10,751 nucleotides of DNA from Methylococcaceae bacterium (lineage in GTDB: Bacteria; Pseudomonadota; Gammaproteobacteria; Methylococcales; UBA1147). The stretch is taken from contig JAKEEL010000286.1 of NCBI GenBank assembly GCA_022616595.1, forward strand, positions 1 to 10,751, written 5' to 3'. Position numbers and translations under genes: made by a program. The notes beneath the pieces were generated by a model. The model saw only the letters and a program-made list of their open reading frames with translations, made no database searches and was not told the origin of the DNA. Below, piece after piece: positions 1 through 6,086 of the stretch (within the stretch, counting starts at the first letter, position 1; every line of letters begins with the position of its first letter).

Positions 1-2
1 CC

Positions 3-176
3 TCGCGAATTGTCGAAGAAGCGGCCCTGGACCGTTACGAATTTTTCCGCAATGCCTATCTGCAGCGCCGCGAGTACCTGGTCCATGATGGGAACCCGCC
101 GCTCGAGGACGAAGAAATCCTGGATGAGGATCTGGAGGACGATTCAAAGCTCGAAGAAGAACCCGAAGCGCAATGA
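3..176 (+). CDS. C-terminal fragment of unrecognised upstream gene
   Basis: Open frame entering from the left edge and ending at TGA 174-176; 57 residues are visible. The visible part begins with a charged, aromatic-containing helix-like stretch (EAALDRYEFFRNAYLQRREY), then a very acidic tail (DEEILDEDLEDDSKLEEEPE) ending in AQ. Codon choice and amino-acid composition make this frame more protein-like than the other two: the second forward frame hits a stop near position 92, and the remaining frame gives an unnatural composition. I do not recognise the family. It is separated from tadA by about 460 bp that include a promoter, so it is probably a different transcription unit and need not be related to the pilus. 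The frame is a confident call; the function is unknown. Confidence 0.6.
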   Translation, partial: SRIVEEAALDRYEFFRNAYLQRREYLVHDGNPPLEDEEILDEDLEDDSKLEEEPEAQ

Positions 177-352
177 TAACAAGAACAGCCGTAGATTTCT
201 GGCTGCTCGCCATGACGAACGCGAAGGGATTGGTGTTCTACTGCCTGCATTTCGGCCCTCCTCTGCGGAACAATTCCCGGCTCGATGCATTATTTGTGCT
301 GATGCAGTGACTTATCGTAGACTTCGTCCCGGAGAGATCTGGATTTCTGACG

Positions 353-379
353 GGGTTGGCGCTTCCATCCGTTCAACCC
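353..379 (+). promoter_or_regulatory. Inverted repeat, candidate activator site for tadA promoter
   Basis: GGGTTG (353-358) and CAACCC (374-379) are perfect inverted arms, 21 bp centre to centre (two helical turns). The centre lies about 92 bp upstream of the GG of the sigma-54-type promoter, a usual distance for an enhancer-binding-protein site. The right arm lies in GTTCAACCCGGCA (371-383), which matches 11 of 13 bases of GTTCACCCTGGCA at 5334-5346 upstream of flp. Binding by an activator is inference. Confidence 0.4.
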
Positions 380-456
380 GGCACTACTTTCTCAAACCGA
401 CAAGCTTCGGCGGTCCAAGGGTCCGTCCGCGACAGAATTTCGGAATCCGGAATATT

Positions 457-472
457 TGGTACCAGATTTGCT
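457..472 (+). promoter_or_regulatory. Sigma-54 (-24/-12) promoter for tadA operon
   Basis: TGGTAC (457-462), five bases, then TTGCT (468-472). The invariant GG (458-459) and GC (470-471) are exactly 10 bp apart, as the RpoN consensus TGGCAC-N5-TTGCW requires. There is one mismatch in the -24 box and a perfect -12 box. Transcription would start near 483, giving a leader of about 158 nt to tadA. The same geometry is found upstream of flp, together with shared upstream elements, which strengthens the call. Confidence 0.65.
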
Positions 473-640
473 TTGAATTTTGTACTTTCCAGCTAAAATC
501 GAATCATCGGCCCTATTGGAATCGAGCCTTTCAAGAGCCATTTGAACAGCTTGAATATTTAAATAGCAATATCCGGGCATCAGTATTCAATATCTTTCTG
601 CCAGATTGAACCCTATCTTCTGGAAATTGGGACGTACGCT

Positions 641-2050
641 ATGATCAATCTTAAAAACCGCATCAAGAACATTGGACACGATTCCAAGCCAGGGGCTGGA
701 ACCGATCGCGAAATGGTCGATCTATCAACCGCGGCCTCCAAACCCCAGGTGTTCGCAAGGCCCGCCCTCGATTTAAAAGTTCTTACAAAAGTGGAACTGG
801 AATTCAAGAACACGATCTATCAAAAGTTGCTCGATACGATCGATTTGTCACTGATCAGCGGCATGGCCGAAAAGGATGCCAGAAAACAGATTACCGATAT
901 CACGGAAAAGCTGATCGCCAACGATTCCCTTCCGATGAATGCCCAAACCAAACGGCAGATCGTAAAGGAGATCGCTGATGAAGTGCTTGGCCTCGGGCCT
1001 CTCGAACCCTTGCTTCAGGAACCGACCATCACGGACATCCTGGTCAACGGAAGCAAGAAAGTCTATGTCGAACGGTTCGGCCGATTGGAATTGACGCCGG
1101 TGCAATTTACCGATAACGATCATTTGATGAGAATAATCGATCGAATCGTTTCAAGCGTCGGCAGACGCATCGACGAATCGTCGCCGATGGTGGACGCGAG
1201 GCTCAAGGACGGATCCAGGGTGAATGCGATCATCCCGCCGCTCGCTCTGGACGGCGCTTCCCTGTCGATACGGAAATTTTCAGTCGACAAAATGAAATTG
1301 AGCGATCTGGTTCAGAAAACCGCTCTGACCGAATACATGGCCGACTTCTTGAAGGCTTGCGCGAAAGGCAAACTGAATATTTTAATTTCGGGCGGCACCG
1401 GGTCCGGAAAAACCACTATGCTCAATGCAATCTCGAACTTTATCCCGGAAAATGAACGGATCATTACCCTGGAAGACTCCGCGGAATTGCAACTCCAGCT
1501 TCCTCATGTGCTGCGCCTCGAAACCCGCCCGCCGAACAGCGAAAACCGGGGTGAGGTGACACTGCGCGATCTGGTGCGCAACAGTTTACGGATGCGTCCC
1601 GATCGTATTGTGATCGGAGAAGTTCGAAGCGGCGAAGCTTTCGATATGCTGCAAGCGATGAATACCGGTCATGAAGGCTCCCTGACCACCGTACACGCCA
1701 ACAATCCCCGGGATGCTCTCGCGCGTCTCGAAAACATGGTTACGATGGCGGGTCTGGATCTGCCCGTGAGCGCGACCAGAAAGCAAATCGCTTCGGCAAT
1801 AAATATAATCTTGCAGCTCGGAAGGCTGGAAGACGGGAGCCGGAGGGTACTCAGCATTCAGGAAGTGGACGGGATGGAAGGGGACATTATTACTTTGTCG
1901 GAAATTTACCGATTCGTACGCAAAGGTACCGACGATGACGGTACCATCCGGGGGCAGCATTGTGCCACGGGGATAATCCCGAAATCCCTGGAGCGGCTGA
2001 ATAACCGTGGCTGTAATCTGCCGCTGTCGTGTTTTACGGAGCATATGTAA
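641..2050 (+). CDS. tadA: Tad pilus motor ATPase TadA/CpaF
   Basis: Cytoplasmic secretion/pilus ATPase of the GspE/VirB11 superfamily, CpaF branch; it powers Flp pilus polymerisation at the TadB/TadC platform. At 469 residues it is normal length for the family. The N-terminal domain (about 45-230) includes the family-typical stretch LGLGPLEPLLQEPTITDILV near 116-135. Walker A is GGTGSGKTT (251-259), the Asp box is ITLEDSAELQL (275-285), Walker B is RIVIGEVRSGEA (322-333) and the His box is GHEGSLTTVHANN (343-355). The C-terminus ends in the family's CATGIIPKSLERL-like tail. The ATG at 641 has GGGA (629-632) 8 nt upstream. It is the first gene after a sigma-54-type promoter and is followed 21 bp later by tadB. 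No motif is missing, so an active ATPase is expected. Confidence 0.97.
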   Translation: MINLKNRIKNIGHDSKPGAGTDREMVDLSTAASKPQVFARPALDLKVLTKVELEFKNTIYQKLLDTIDLSLISGMAEKDARKQITDITEKLIANDSLPMNAQTKRQIVKEIADEVLGLGPLEPLLQEPTITDILVNGSKKVYVERFGRLELTPVQFTDNDHLMRIIDRIVSSVGRRIDESSPMVDARLKDGSRVNAIIPPLALDGASLSIRKFSVDKMKLSDLVQKTALTEYMADFLKACAKGKLNILISGGTGSGKTTMLNAISNFIPENERIITLEDSAELQLQLPHVLRLETRPPNSENRGEVTLRDLVRNSLRMRPDRIVIGEVRSGEAFDMLQAMNTGHEGSLTTVHANNPRDALARLENMVTMAGLDLPVSATRKQIASAINIILQLGRLEDGSRRVLSIQEVDGMEGDIITLSEIYRFVRKGTDDDGTIRGQHCATGIIPKSLERLNNRGCNLPLSCFTEHM

Positions 2051-2071
2051 ACGTTAAACGGAGAAAGAACC

Positions 2072-3046
2072 ATGAAAGACGATGTACTGCTGCTCTTTAT
2101 CGGTTCGGTTTTTCTGACCGTGTTTATATTGTCGCAGGCGCTGCTGCTACCGACATTAGGCACCAATCGCGCCGAGCGTAAAAAACTGAAGCACCGTTTC
2201 GACAAACTATTGCACGGTCAGGGCGAGATACACCATCAATTGGTCAAGAAAAATTATTTAGGGCAATTGAGTCCGGCCGCGAGGTTTATTGAGAGCAGGG
2301 CCGTGATGATGGACCTGAAAATGTCGCTGGAGCACGCAGGCTTAACCATACCGGCTTATCGCTTTGTTCTACTGGACCTGATAGCCGGGATTACGGCTTC
2401 GTATCTGGCGATAGAATATTTCCATCATACATTGGTGTCGGTCCTGGTATTTTTCGCCGTGGTCATTTTGCCATTTTTCTGGTTGCGAAGACGCCGCGAA
2501 AAGAACATCGAAAAATTCGATGAGCAACTTCCGGAGGCTCTTGATATGATCGCGCGATCCCTTCAGACCGGCTATCCTTTCAGCGAATGTCTGAAAATCG
2601 TTGCCGAGGAGATGCCGGCCCCGGTCGGATATGAATTCGGCCTCGTGTTCGAGGATGTCAACTATGGGCGGGATCTTGAACTCGCGCTCGCGCTCATGAT
2701 TGAGCGGGTCCCGAGTCTAAGCCTGAATGCAATGGCGACTTCGGTGCTGATCCAAAAGGAAACCGGCGGTAACATGGCTGAAATCCTATACAAAATCAGC
2801 CAGGTATTGCGTGGCCGTTTCAAGTTGCAGCGGCGCGTGAAAACGCTGTCGGCCGAGGGAATCTTCTCCGCCTGGGTGTTATGCTTGATGCCCTTCGTGA
2901 TGTTTTTGATGCTGAGCTTCCTGAACCCGGGTCATTTCGACGCGCTTTTCGAAAGCGTCTACGGCACTTATTTGGTTTATGTGATCGGTATTTTGGAAGT
3001 GATCGCGATTTTCTGGATGCGTAAAATCATCCGCATCGACGTCTGA
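2072..3046 (+). CDS. tadB: Tad pilus inner-membrane platform protein TadB
   Basis: Polytopic inner-membrane protein of 324 residues, a GspF-type (T2SSF) platform subunit that contacts TadA and pairs with TadC. Hydrophobic segments lie near residues 5-27, 96-138 (two spans), 262-283 and 298-316. The T2SSF domain is about 153-283, beginning DEQLPEALDMIARSLQTGYP and including the family-typical QKETGGNMAEILYKIS (228-243). The ATG at 2072 has GGAG (2060-2063) 8 nt upstream. It lies 21 bp after tadA and 10 bp before tadC, so it is co-transcribed. Assignment as TadB rather than TadC rests on gene order and the LQTGYPF/ETGGNMAEIL signatures. Confidence 0.95.
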   Translation: MKDDVLLLFIGSVFLTVFILSQALLLPTLGTNRAERKKLKHRFDKLLHGQGEIHHQLVKKNYLGQLSPAARFIESRAVMMDLKMSLEHAGLTIPAYRFVLLDLIAGITASYLAIEYFHHTLVSVLVFFAVVILPFFWLRRRREKNIEKFDEQLPEALDMIARSLQTGYPFSECLKIVAEEMPAPVGYEFGLVFEDVNYGRDLELALALMIERVPSLSLNAMATSVLIQKETGGNMAEILYKISQVLRGRFKLQRRVKTLSAEGIFSAWVLCLMPFVMFLMLSFLNPGHFDALFESVYGTYLVYVIGILEVIAIFWMRKIIRIDV

Positions 3047-3056
3047 GAGTGGAACC

Positions 3057-4019
3057 ATGGAGACTTTGACAGCTTGGATCATCGACCGTTTGGGGGTCTG
3101 GTATTCCCCGGAACAACTCATGGTGGCCTTGGTCGGCGCGGCTTCGTTCTGCGTGGTTTTGGCGGGCTGGATGCTCGTGAATGTATTCACCGATCCAGTC
3201 CGTTCGCGCTTGTCGGCCAGTGCCAATCCACTGGGCTCCAACTCGGGAACCCGGGACAATATAGACAACTCCTACGAAAAATATCGATCACTGCTTTTAC
3301 CTTCCAACGCGAATCTGCTCAGCCGAACTACACAGCGTCTAAATCACGCGGGCTTTCATTTTCGCAGACACCTCTTTCAATACTACGCGCTGCGCATGCT
3401 GTTAATAGTCGGGCTTCCGGTCGCGTTGCTGGTCATAGTCATGATGATTCCGGGCAGGACATTAAACAGTTTGCTACAGGTCGCCGTGCTCGCCGCGGTG
3501 ATCGGTTATATCGCGCCGAGCTTCGTGCTCGACCGCCTGATCAAACGCCGCCAGCGTACGATCAACCGGGCCATGCCGGATGCGCTGGATCTGTTGGTCG
3601 TATGCAGCGAGGCGGGATTGAGCTTCGATGCGGCGCTGCAAAAGGTTGCGGCCGAAATCAGTTTCAGCCAGCCGGTTCTGGCCGAGGAATTGGGTGTGGT
3701 CATCGCGGAAGTTCGGGCCGGAGTCGACCGCAGACAGGCCTATACCAATCTGATCAATCGAACCGGAGTCGATGAGATTCGCGGTCTCATGTCAATCATC
3801 AACCAGTCCATGCGTTTTGGTGTGAGTATCGCCGAAACCCTGAGGATCTATTCGGAGGAATTCAGGGACCGGCGTTTGCAGGCTGCGGAAGCTACGGCAG
3901 CCAAAATCGGTGCCAAATTGATTTTCCCGCTCGCTATGTGTCTTCTACCTTGTTTTATGTTGATAGTATTCGTGCCGTTTGCATTGAATATCATGAAAGC
4001 ATTCCAGTTTCTAGGATAA
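3057..4019 (+). CDS. tadC: Tad pilus inner-membrane platform protein TadC
   Basis: Second T2SSF-domain platform protein, 320 residues, expected to form a complex with TadB in the inner membrane. Hydrophobic segments are near 22-44, 110-131, 139-157 and 288-312. The T2SSF domain (about 173-303) contains MPDALDLLVVCSEAGLSFDAAL, which fits TadC better than TadB, and a membrane-proximal AKIGAKLIFPLAMCLLPCFM. The ATG at 3057 follows a GAGAG (3045-3049) that overlaps the tadB stop; the 10-bp gap suggests translational coupling. A long alternative frame inside this gene (3074-3775) is a GC-rich shadow. Confidence 0.95.
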   Translation: METLTAWIIDRLGVWYSPEQLMVALVGAASFCVVLAGWMLVNVFTDPVRSRLSASANPLGSNSGTRDNIDNSYEKYRSLLLPSNANLLSRTTQRLNHAGFHFRRHLFQYYALRMLLIVGLPVALLVIVMMIPGRTLNSLLQVAVLAAVIGYIAPSFVLDRLIKRRQRTINRAMPDALDLLVVCSEAGLSFDAALQKVAAEISFSQPVLAEELGVVIAEVRAGVDRRQAYTNLINRTGVDEIRGLMSIINQSMRFGVSIAETLRIYSEEFRDRRLQAAEATAAKIGAKLIFPLAMCLLPCFMLIVFVPFALNIMKAFQFLG

Positions 4020-4069
4020 ATTCCTGCTGCCGGGTCACCGTTCCTTAAATAAAGAGGGAAACAAAATTG

Positions 4070-5050
4070 ATGAAGCATTACTCAAGATTAAGAATCTTAA
4101 TCTGTTTGACATTATCGGTTTTGATCACAGCCTGTCAATCGAATCCGAAGGACCTGACCGTCGATCAGAAGAACATGGAAACCTCGAATTGGCAGAGTCT
4201 ATTCCAAAACCATCCTCTTCTCGAAGCATCCAGCGTGGACGAAGCCTTGAAAAAGGCCCGGACTGCCCGGATTAACGGCGACATCGAGCTTGCCATCGCG
4301 TACTACATCAAGGCTTTTGATCTGGGTCCTCAGAATACCGGGGTTCTGCTGGAAATGGCCGATGCCTATCACAGTCTAGGGAAACCCGAACTGGTCGAGG
4401 TCTGTTATCAAATGATCCTCAAATACGATCCCGCCAACCTGGATGTGCTCGAACGTTACGGGCTACTGATGATCAAGCGGAATAAACCGAGGGAAGCGGA
4501 AGAACTGCTGGGTAAAGCCTCGGTTTTGGGCACGCAAAGCTGGAAAGCCTATAACGGCCTGGGGATCCTGTCGGACATGAACCATAAACACATTGAAGCC
4601 CGCAATTTCTATGACCTCGCGGACGCTGTTGACCCGAATAACCCCGAGGTCTTGAACAATAAGGGCTATTCGCTTTATATGGACGACCGTCTGGATGAGG
4701 CCCGGGACTATTTTCTGAACGCGCTTAGAATCAATCCGGGTTTCAAAAAGGCCGTGTACAATTACGCCCTGCTGAAAGGCCGGCAGAGAAGGTACCAGGA
4801 TGCGCTCGCGGTTTTCTCCAGGACGCTGAAGGCACCCGAAGCCAATAACAATACCGGCTATATCGCATTACGGAACGGCGATTTCGAAGAGGCGGAGTTT
4901 TATCTGAACCGGGCCATCAAGCTATCGCCGCGTTTCTATCCGAGAGCGCATGAAAACCTGCGCGAACTGGAAGATCGAAGAATAGGGGCAGGCTTTCCCG
5001 ACCGGGAAGCAAGATCCATGGAAGAATTCAGCTCCTCGCGATTGGAATAG
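4070..5050 (+). CDS. tadD: Tad pilus TPR lipoprotein TadD
   Basis: Outer-membrane lipoprotein with tetratricopeptide repeats, needed in known Tad systems for assembly, probably as a scaffold or pilotin-like factor. From ATG 4070 it has 326 residues. The N-terminus (MKHYSRLR, then a hydrophobic run) ends in lipobox ITAC with the lipidated Cys at 22 and Gln at +2, so outer-membrane retention is expected. Several TPR units span about 70-265, for example the NNKGYSLYMDDRLDEARDYF and YNYALLKGRQRRYQDAL helices. AGGGA (4055-4059) is 10 nt upstream of the ATG. An in-frame TTG at 4067, with better 7-nt spacing, would add one residue. The gap after tadC is 50 bp with no promoter seen. It is the last gene of the machinery operon. 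Confidence 0.92.
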   Translation: MKHYSRLRILICLTLSVLITACQSNPKDLTVDQKNMETSNWQSLFQNHPLLEASSVDEALKKARTARINGDIELAIAYYIKAFDLGPQNTGVLLEMADAYHSLGKPELVEVCYQMILKYDPANLDVLERYGLLMIKRNKPREAEELLGKASVLGTQSWKAYNGLGILSDMNHKHIEARNFYDLADAVDPNNPEVLNNKGYSLYMDDRLDEARDYFLNALRINPGFKKAVYNYALLKGRQRRYQDALAVFSRTLKAPEANNNTGYIALRNGDFEEAEFYLNRAIKLSPRFYPRAHENLRELEDRRIGAGFPDREARSMEEFSSSRLE

Positions 5051-5122
5051 CAGCGCGGGATCGATGGATTGCCGACTCGCAAAAAAAACCTCGAAGCGCT
5101 CCCGCATGGCGCCGAACTCATA

Positions 5123-5138
5123 ATCGGTTTGAACCGAT
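5123..5138. promoter_or_regulatory. 16-bp dyad, possible operator
   Basis: ATCGGTT (5123-5129), a TG centre, AACCGAT (5132-5138): perfect 7-bp inverted arms. The compact symmetry is typical of a dimeric regulator site. It is 320 bp upstream of the flp promoter, far for a direct activator site, so its role is open. Confidence 0.25.
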
Positions 5139-5313
5139 ACTTGCCGGACGATCGATCCGGGCTTTGAAAAATCGATGTGTCAAGATTTTTTACAGCTTGC
5201 CGGGCTTTGATTTTTTTGATATACAGAAATCGCCTCATTCGCAGCGTTTCTTTCGCGGCAGCGTTTGAGCGGGTTTTGCCTAACCGACGGATTCCCGCTG
5301 AGTCGCCCAGTCT

Positions 5314-5341
5314 GGGTGAATCGTCCGTACAGTGTTCACCC
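5314..5341 (+). promoter_or_regulatory. Inverted repeat, candidate activator site for flp promoter
   Basis: GGGTGAA (5314-5320) and TTCACCC (5335-5341) form perfect 7-bp inverted arms, 21 bp centre to centre. The site is centred about 130 bp upstream of the promoter's GG, within the usual range for a sigma-54 enhancer-binding protein. The right arm lies in GTTCACCCTGGCA, shared with the tadA upstream region. The binding protein is unknown and not in this window. Confidence 0.45.
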
Positions 5342-5354
5342 TGGCATTCGCCTA

Positions 5355-5401
5355 AAGCTTCGGCCAAGCGTTTCGGGTGTCAGAAATTTTTACAATCGGA
5401 A
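5355..5401 (+). repeat. Block shared with tadA upstream region (402-452)
   Basis: AAGCTTCGGC (5355-5364) running directly into CAAG, then CAGAAATTT (5381-5389) and AATCGGAA (5394-5401). The tadA copy has AAGCTTCGGC (402-411), CCAAG (415-419), CAGAATTT (433-440) and AATCCGGAA (444-452). Order and approximate spacing are kept, which suggests a duplicated or co-selected regulatory module rather than chance. Confidence 0.5.
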
Positions 5402-5456
5402 GGCAAAAAAATTAAACTGATTTGTATGTAACTGTTAAAAAATGTAAAAGTTATCA

Positions 5457-5472
5457 TGGCATCGTTGTTGCT
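5457..5472 (+). promoter_or_regulatory. flp: Sigma-54 (-24/-12) promoter for flp
   Basis: TGGCAT (5457-5462), five bases, TTGCT (5468-5472), with GG (5458-5459) and GC (5470-5471) exactly 10 bp apart. Only the last base of TGGCAC differs from the RpoN consensus. Start of transcription is expected near 5483, giving a leader of about 120 nt before flp. The preceding 5402-5456 is strongly AT-rich, which would ease DNA bending between activator site and promoter. Confidence 0.75.
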
Positions 5473-5496
5473 TTATTTTATGGTACTTCCTAATCC

Positions 5497-5557
5497 AAGG
5501 GAGTGAACCATGATCCCTTCGAGGTCGATACGCCCCGGATTTGAACCGGGGGCTTAG
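5497..5557 (+). promoter_or_regulatory. Structured flp leader with possible upstream ORF
   Basis: Two hairpins: AAGGGA (5497-5502) with TCCCTT (5514-5519), and CCCCGG (5533-5538) with CCGGGG (5546-5551). Between and through them runs a 15-codon ORF at 5510-5557 (MIPSRSIRPGFEPGA), with GGGAG (5499-5503) 6 nt before its ATG. That ribosome site lies in the first stem, so initiation could be structure-controlled. The GFEP stretch comes from a sequence that on the other strand reads like a tRNA T-arm (GGTTCAAATCC), a known source of spurious small ORFs, so translation is uncertain. Confidence 0.35.
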
Positions 5558-5602
5558 CCTTGAGTAAATTTAATTCAGAAAACAAGAGTGGAGTGCATTC
5601 AA

Positions 5603-5812
5603 ATGTTAGAAACGATCAAAATTAAAGTGGCTGAACTGACCGCGCAATTCCTGAAACAAGAGAAAGGCGCCGAAACCCTCGAATATGTCGCCATCGCCGC
5701 GGTAGTAATTATTTTGGGTATCGCAGCATACCAGGCAGCCGCACCGGGTATCGGGGGGGTAATAAACACGGCACTTACCGCAATCCAGAACGCCGTTACC
5801 GGCGTAGGTTAA
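5603..5812 (+). CDS. flp: Flp type IVb prepilin (major pilin)
   Basis: Small prepilin, the expected main subunit of the Flp pilus. From ATG 5603 it has 69 residues: a charged 22-residue leader ending EKG, then mature AETLEYVAIAAVVIILGIAA and a short uncharged tail, 47 residues in all. Cleavage after Gly22 leaves the Flp hallmark Glu5-Tyr6. The mature chain contains no Lys, Arg, Asp or His; its only charges are Glu2 and Glu5. GGAG (5590-5593) sits 9 nt before ATG 5603. An in-frame GTG at 5588 would add five residues (MECIQ) but lacks a ribosome site and would bury GGAG. It has its own sigma-54-type promoter and is followed by two stem-loops, fitting higher expression than downstream genes. The substrate of CpaA lies 250 bp downstream. 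Confidence 0.93.
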   Translation: MLETIKIKVAELTAQFLKQEKGAETLEYVAIAAVVIILGIAAYQAAAPGIGGVINTALTAIQNAVTGVG

Positions 5813-5841
5813 GGTTTGCTGGAATCAAAGCACCGTATCCA

Positions 5842-5885
5842 CCTTTCGGTCCGGGACTTTCGTTTATCGCCACGGACCGCGAAGG
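5842..5885 (+). terminator. Stem-loop after flp (attenuator or 3'-end stabiliser)
   Basis: CCTTT-CGGTCCG (5842-5853) pairs with CGGACCG (5873-5879) and, past a single bulged C, GAAGG (5881-5885): about 12 base pairs, one G-U, loop of 19 nt. It starts 30 nt after the flp stop. No U-tract follows, so it is not a classic intrinsic terminator; a partial terminator or RNase barrier that protects the flp message is more likely. Confidence 0.45.
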
Positions 5886-5942
5886 CCAAATAAGTCCCCG
5901 GGTAGACGCAGTTAATCTTGGATATCCGGCGCGCGGAGGGTC

Positions 5943-5971
5943 GGCGGGAGGCAGAGGAATAACCTCCCGCC
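5943..5971 (+). terminator. GC-rich stem-loop between flp and cpaA
   Basis: GGCGGGAGG (5943-5951) and CCTCCCGCC (5963-5971) form a perfect 9-bp stem with an 11-nt loop. It is followed by GC-rich sequence, not a U-tract. Together with the stem-loop at 5842-5885 it would reduce or separate transcription of cpaA and the rest from the flp message. Its mechanism cannot be read from sequence. Confidence 0.45.
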
Positions 5972-6017
5972 AATCGCGCGGGTCGCGGACTCATGAGAAC
6001 GGACGGGAGAATCTTGT

Positions 6018-6086
6018 ATGGACGAATCTAAACTAAAAGCTACAAATATCAGATTACGGGAATGCCCATCGTCTATGCAACTTTGA
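6018..6086 (+). CDS. Possible 22-residue leader ORF overlapping cpaA start
   Basis: ATG 6018 with GGGAGA (6005-6010) 7 nt upstream, a much better ribosome site than that of cpaA. It encodes MDESKLKATNIRLRECPSSM followed by QL and a stop (6084-6086), 23 bases inside cpaA in another frame. It could deliver ribosomes for re-initiation at cpaA. No homology is recognised and there is no independent evidence that it is translated. Confidence 0.25.
   Translation: MDESKLKATNIRLRECPSSMQL

Larger units (their letters stand above)
177..640 (+). other. Non-coding region upstream of tadA (promoter and leader)
   Basis: This 464-bp gap has no convincing gene. It holds an inverted repeat (353-379), short elements shared with the region upstream of flp (371-383, 402-411, 433-452), a sigma-54-type promoter (457-472) and a predicted leader of about 158 nt before tadA. 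The leader contains an AT-rich inverted repeat, TTGAATA 551-557 and TATTCAA 584-590, of unknown value. No rho-independent terminator for the upstream gene was seen. Confidence 0.6.
5051..5587 (+). other. Regulatory region between tadD and flp
   Basis: This 537-bp region has no convincing protein gene. In order it holds: a dyad ATCGGTT-TG-AACCGAT (5123-5138); a short hairpin CCGGA/TCCGG (5144-5160); an 11-bp direct repeat CCGGGCTTTGA at 5157-5167 and 5200-5210, the second copy followed by seven Ts; AAAAATC/GATTTTT arms (5167-5190); the elements shared with the tadA promoter region (5314-5401); an AT-rich stretch (5402-5456); a sigma-54-type promoter; and the structured flp leader. The T-tract at 5211-5217 may end tadD transcripts, but I see no proper GC stem directly before it. 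Confidence 0.5.

Noticed and set aside
173..310. 45-residue ORF overlapping the stop of the first gene (ATGA at 173-176)
   Set aside because: The overlap looks like coupling and the peptide is mildly hydrophobic, but there is no ribosome site, no recognisable family and it ends before any context. Not enough to call a gene.
10..609. 199-residue forward frame from a TTG at 10
   Set aside because: Overlaps the better coding frame 3-176, has an unnatural composition, and spans the sigma-54 promoter region.
3074..3775. 233-residue frame inside tadC
   Set aside because: Gly/Arg/Gln-rich shadow of the tadC frame, which has clear family motifs.
5157..5217. Intrinsic terminator of tadD at the CCGGGCTTTGA plus T7 stretch
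   Set aside because: The repeat is direct, not inverted, and only a very weak stem precedes the T-tract.
5177..5431. 84-residue forward frame between tadD and flp
   Set aside because: No proper start signal, odd composition, and it covers the regulatory elements at 5314-5401.
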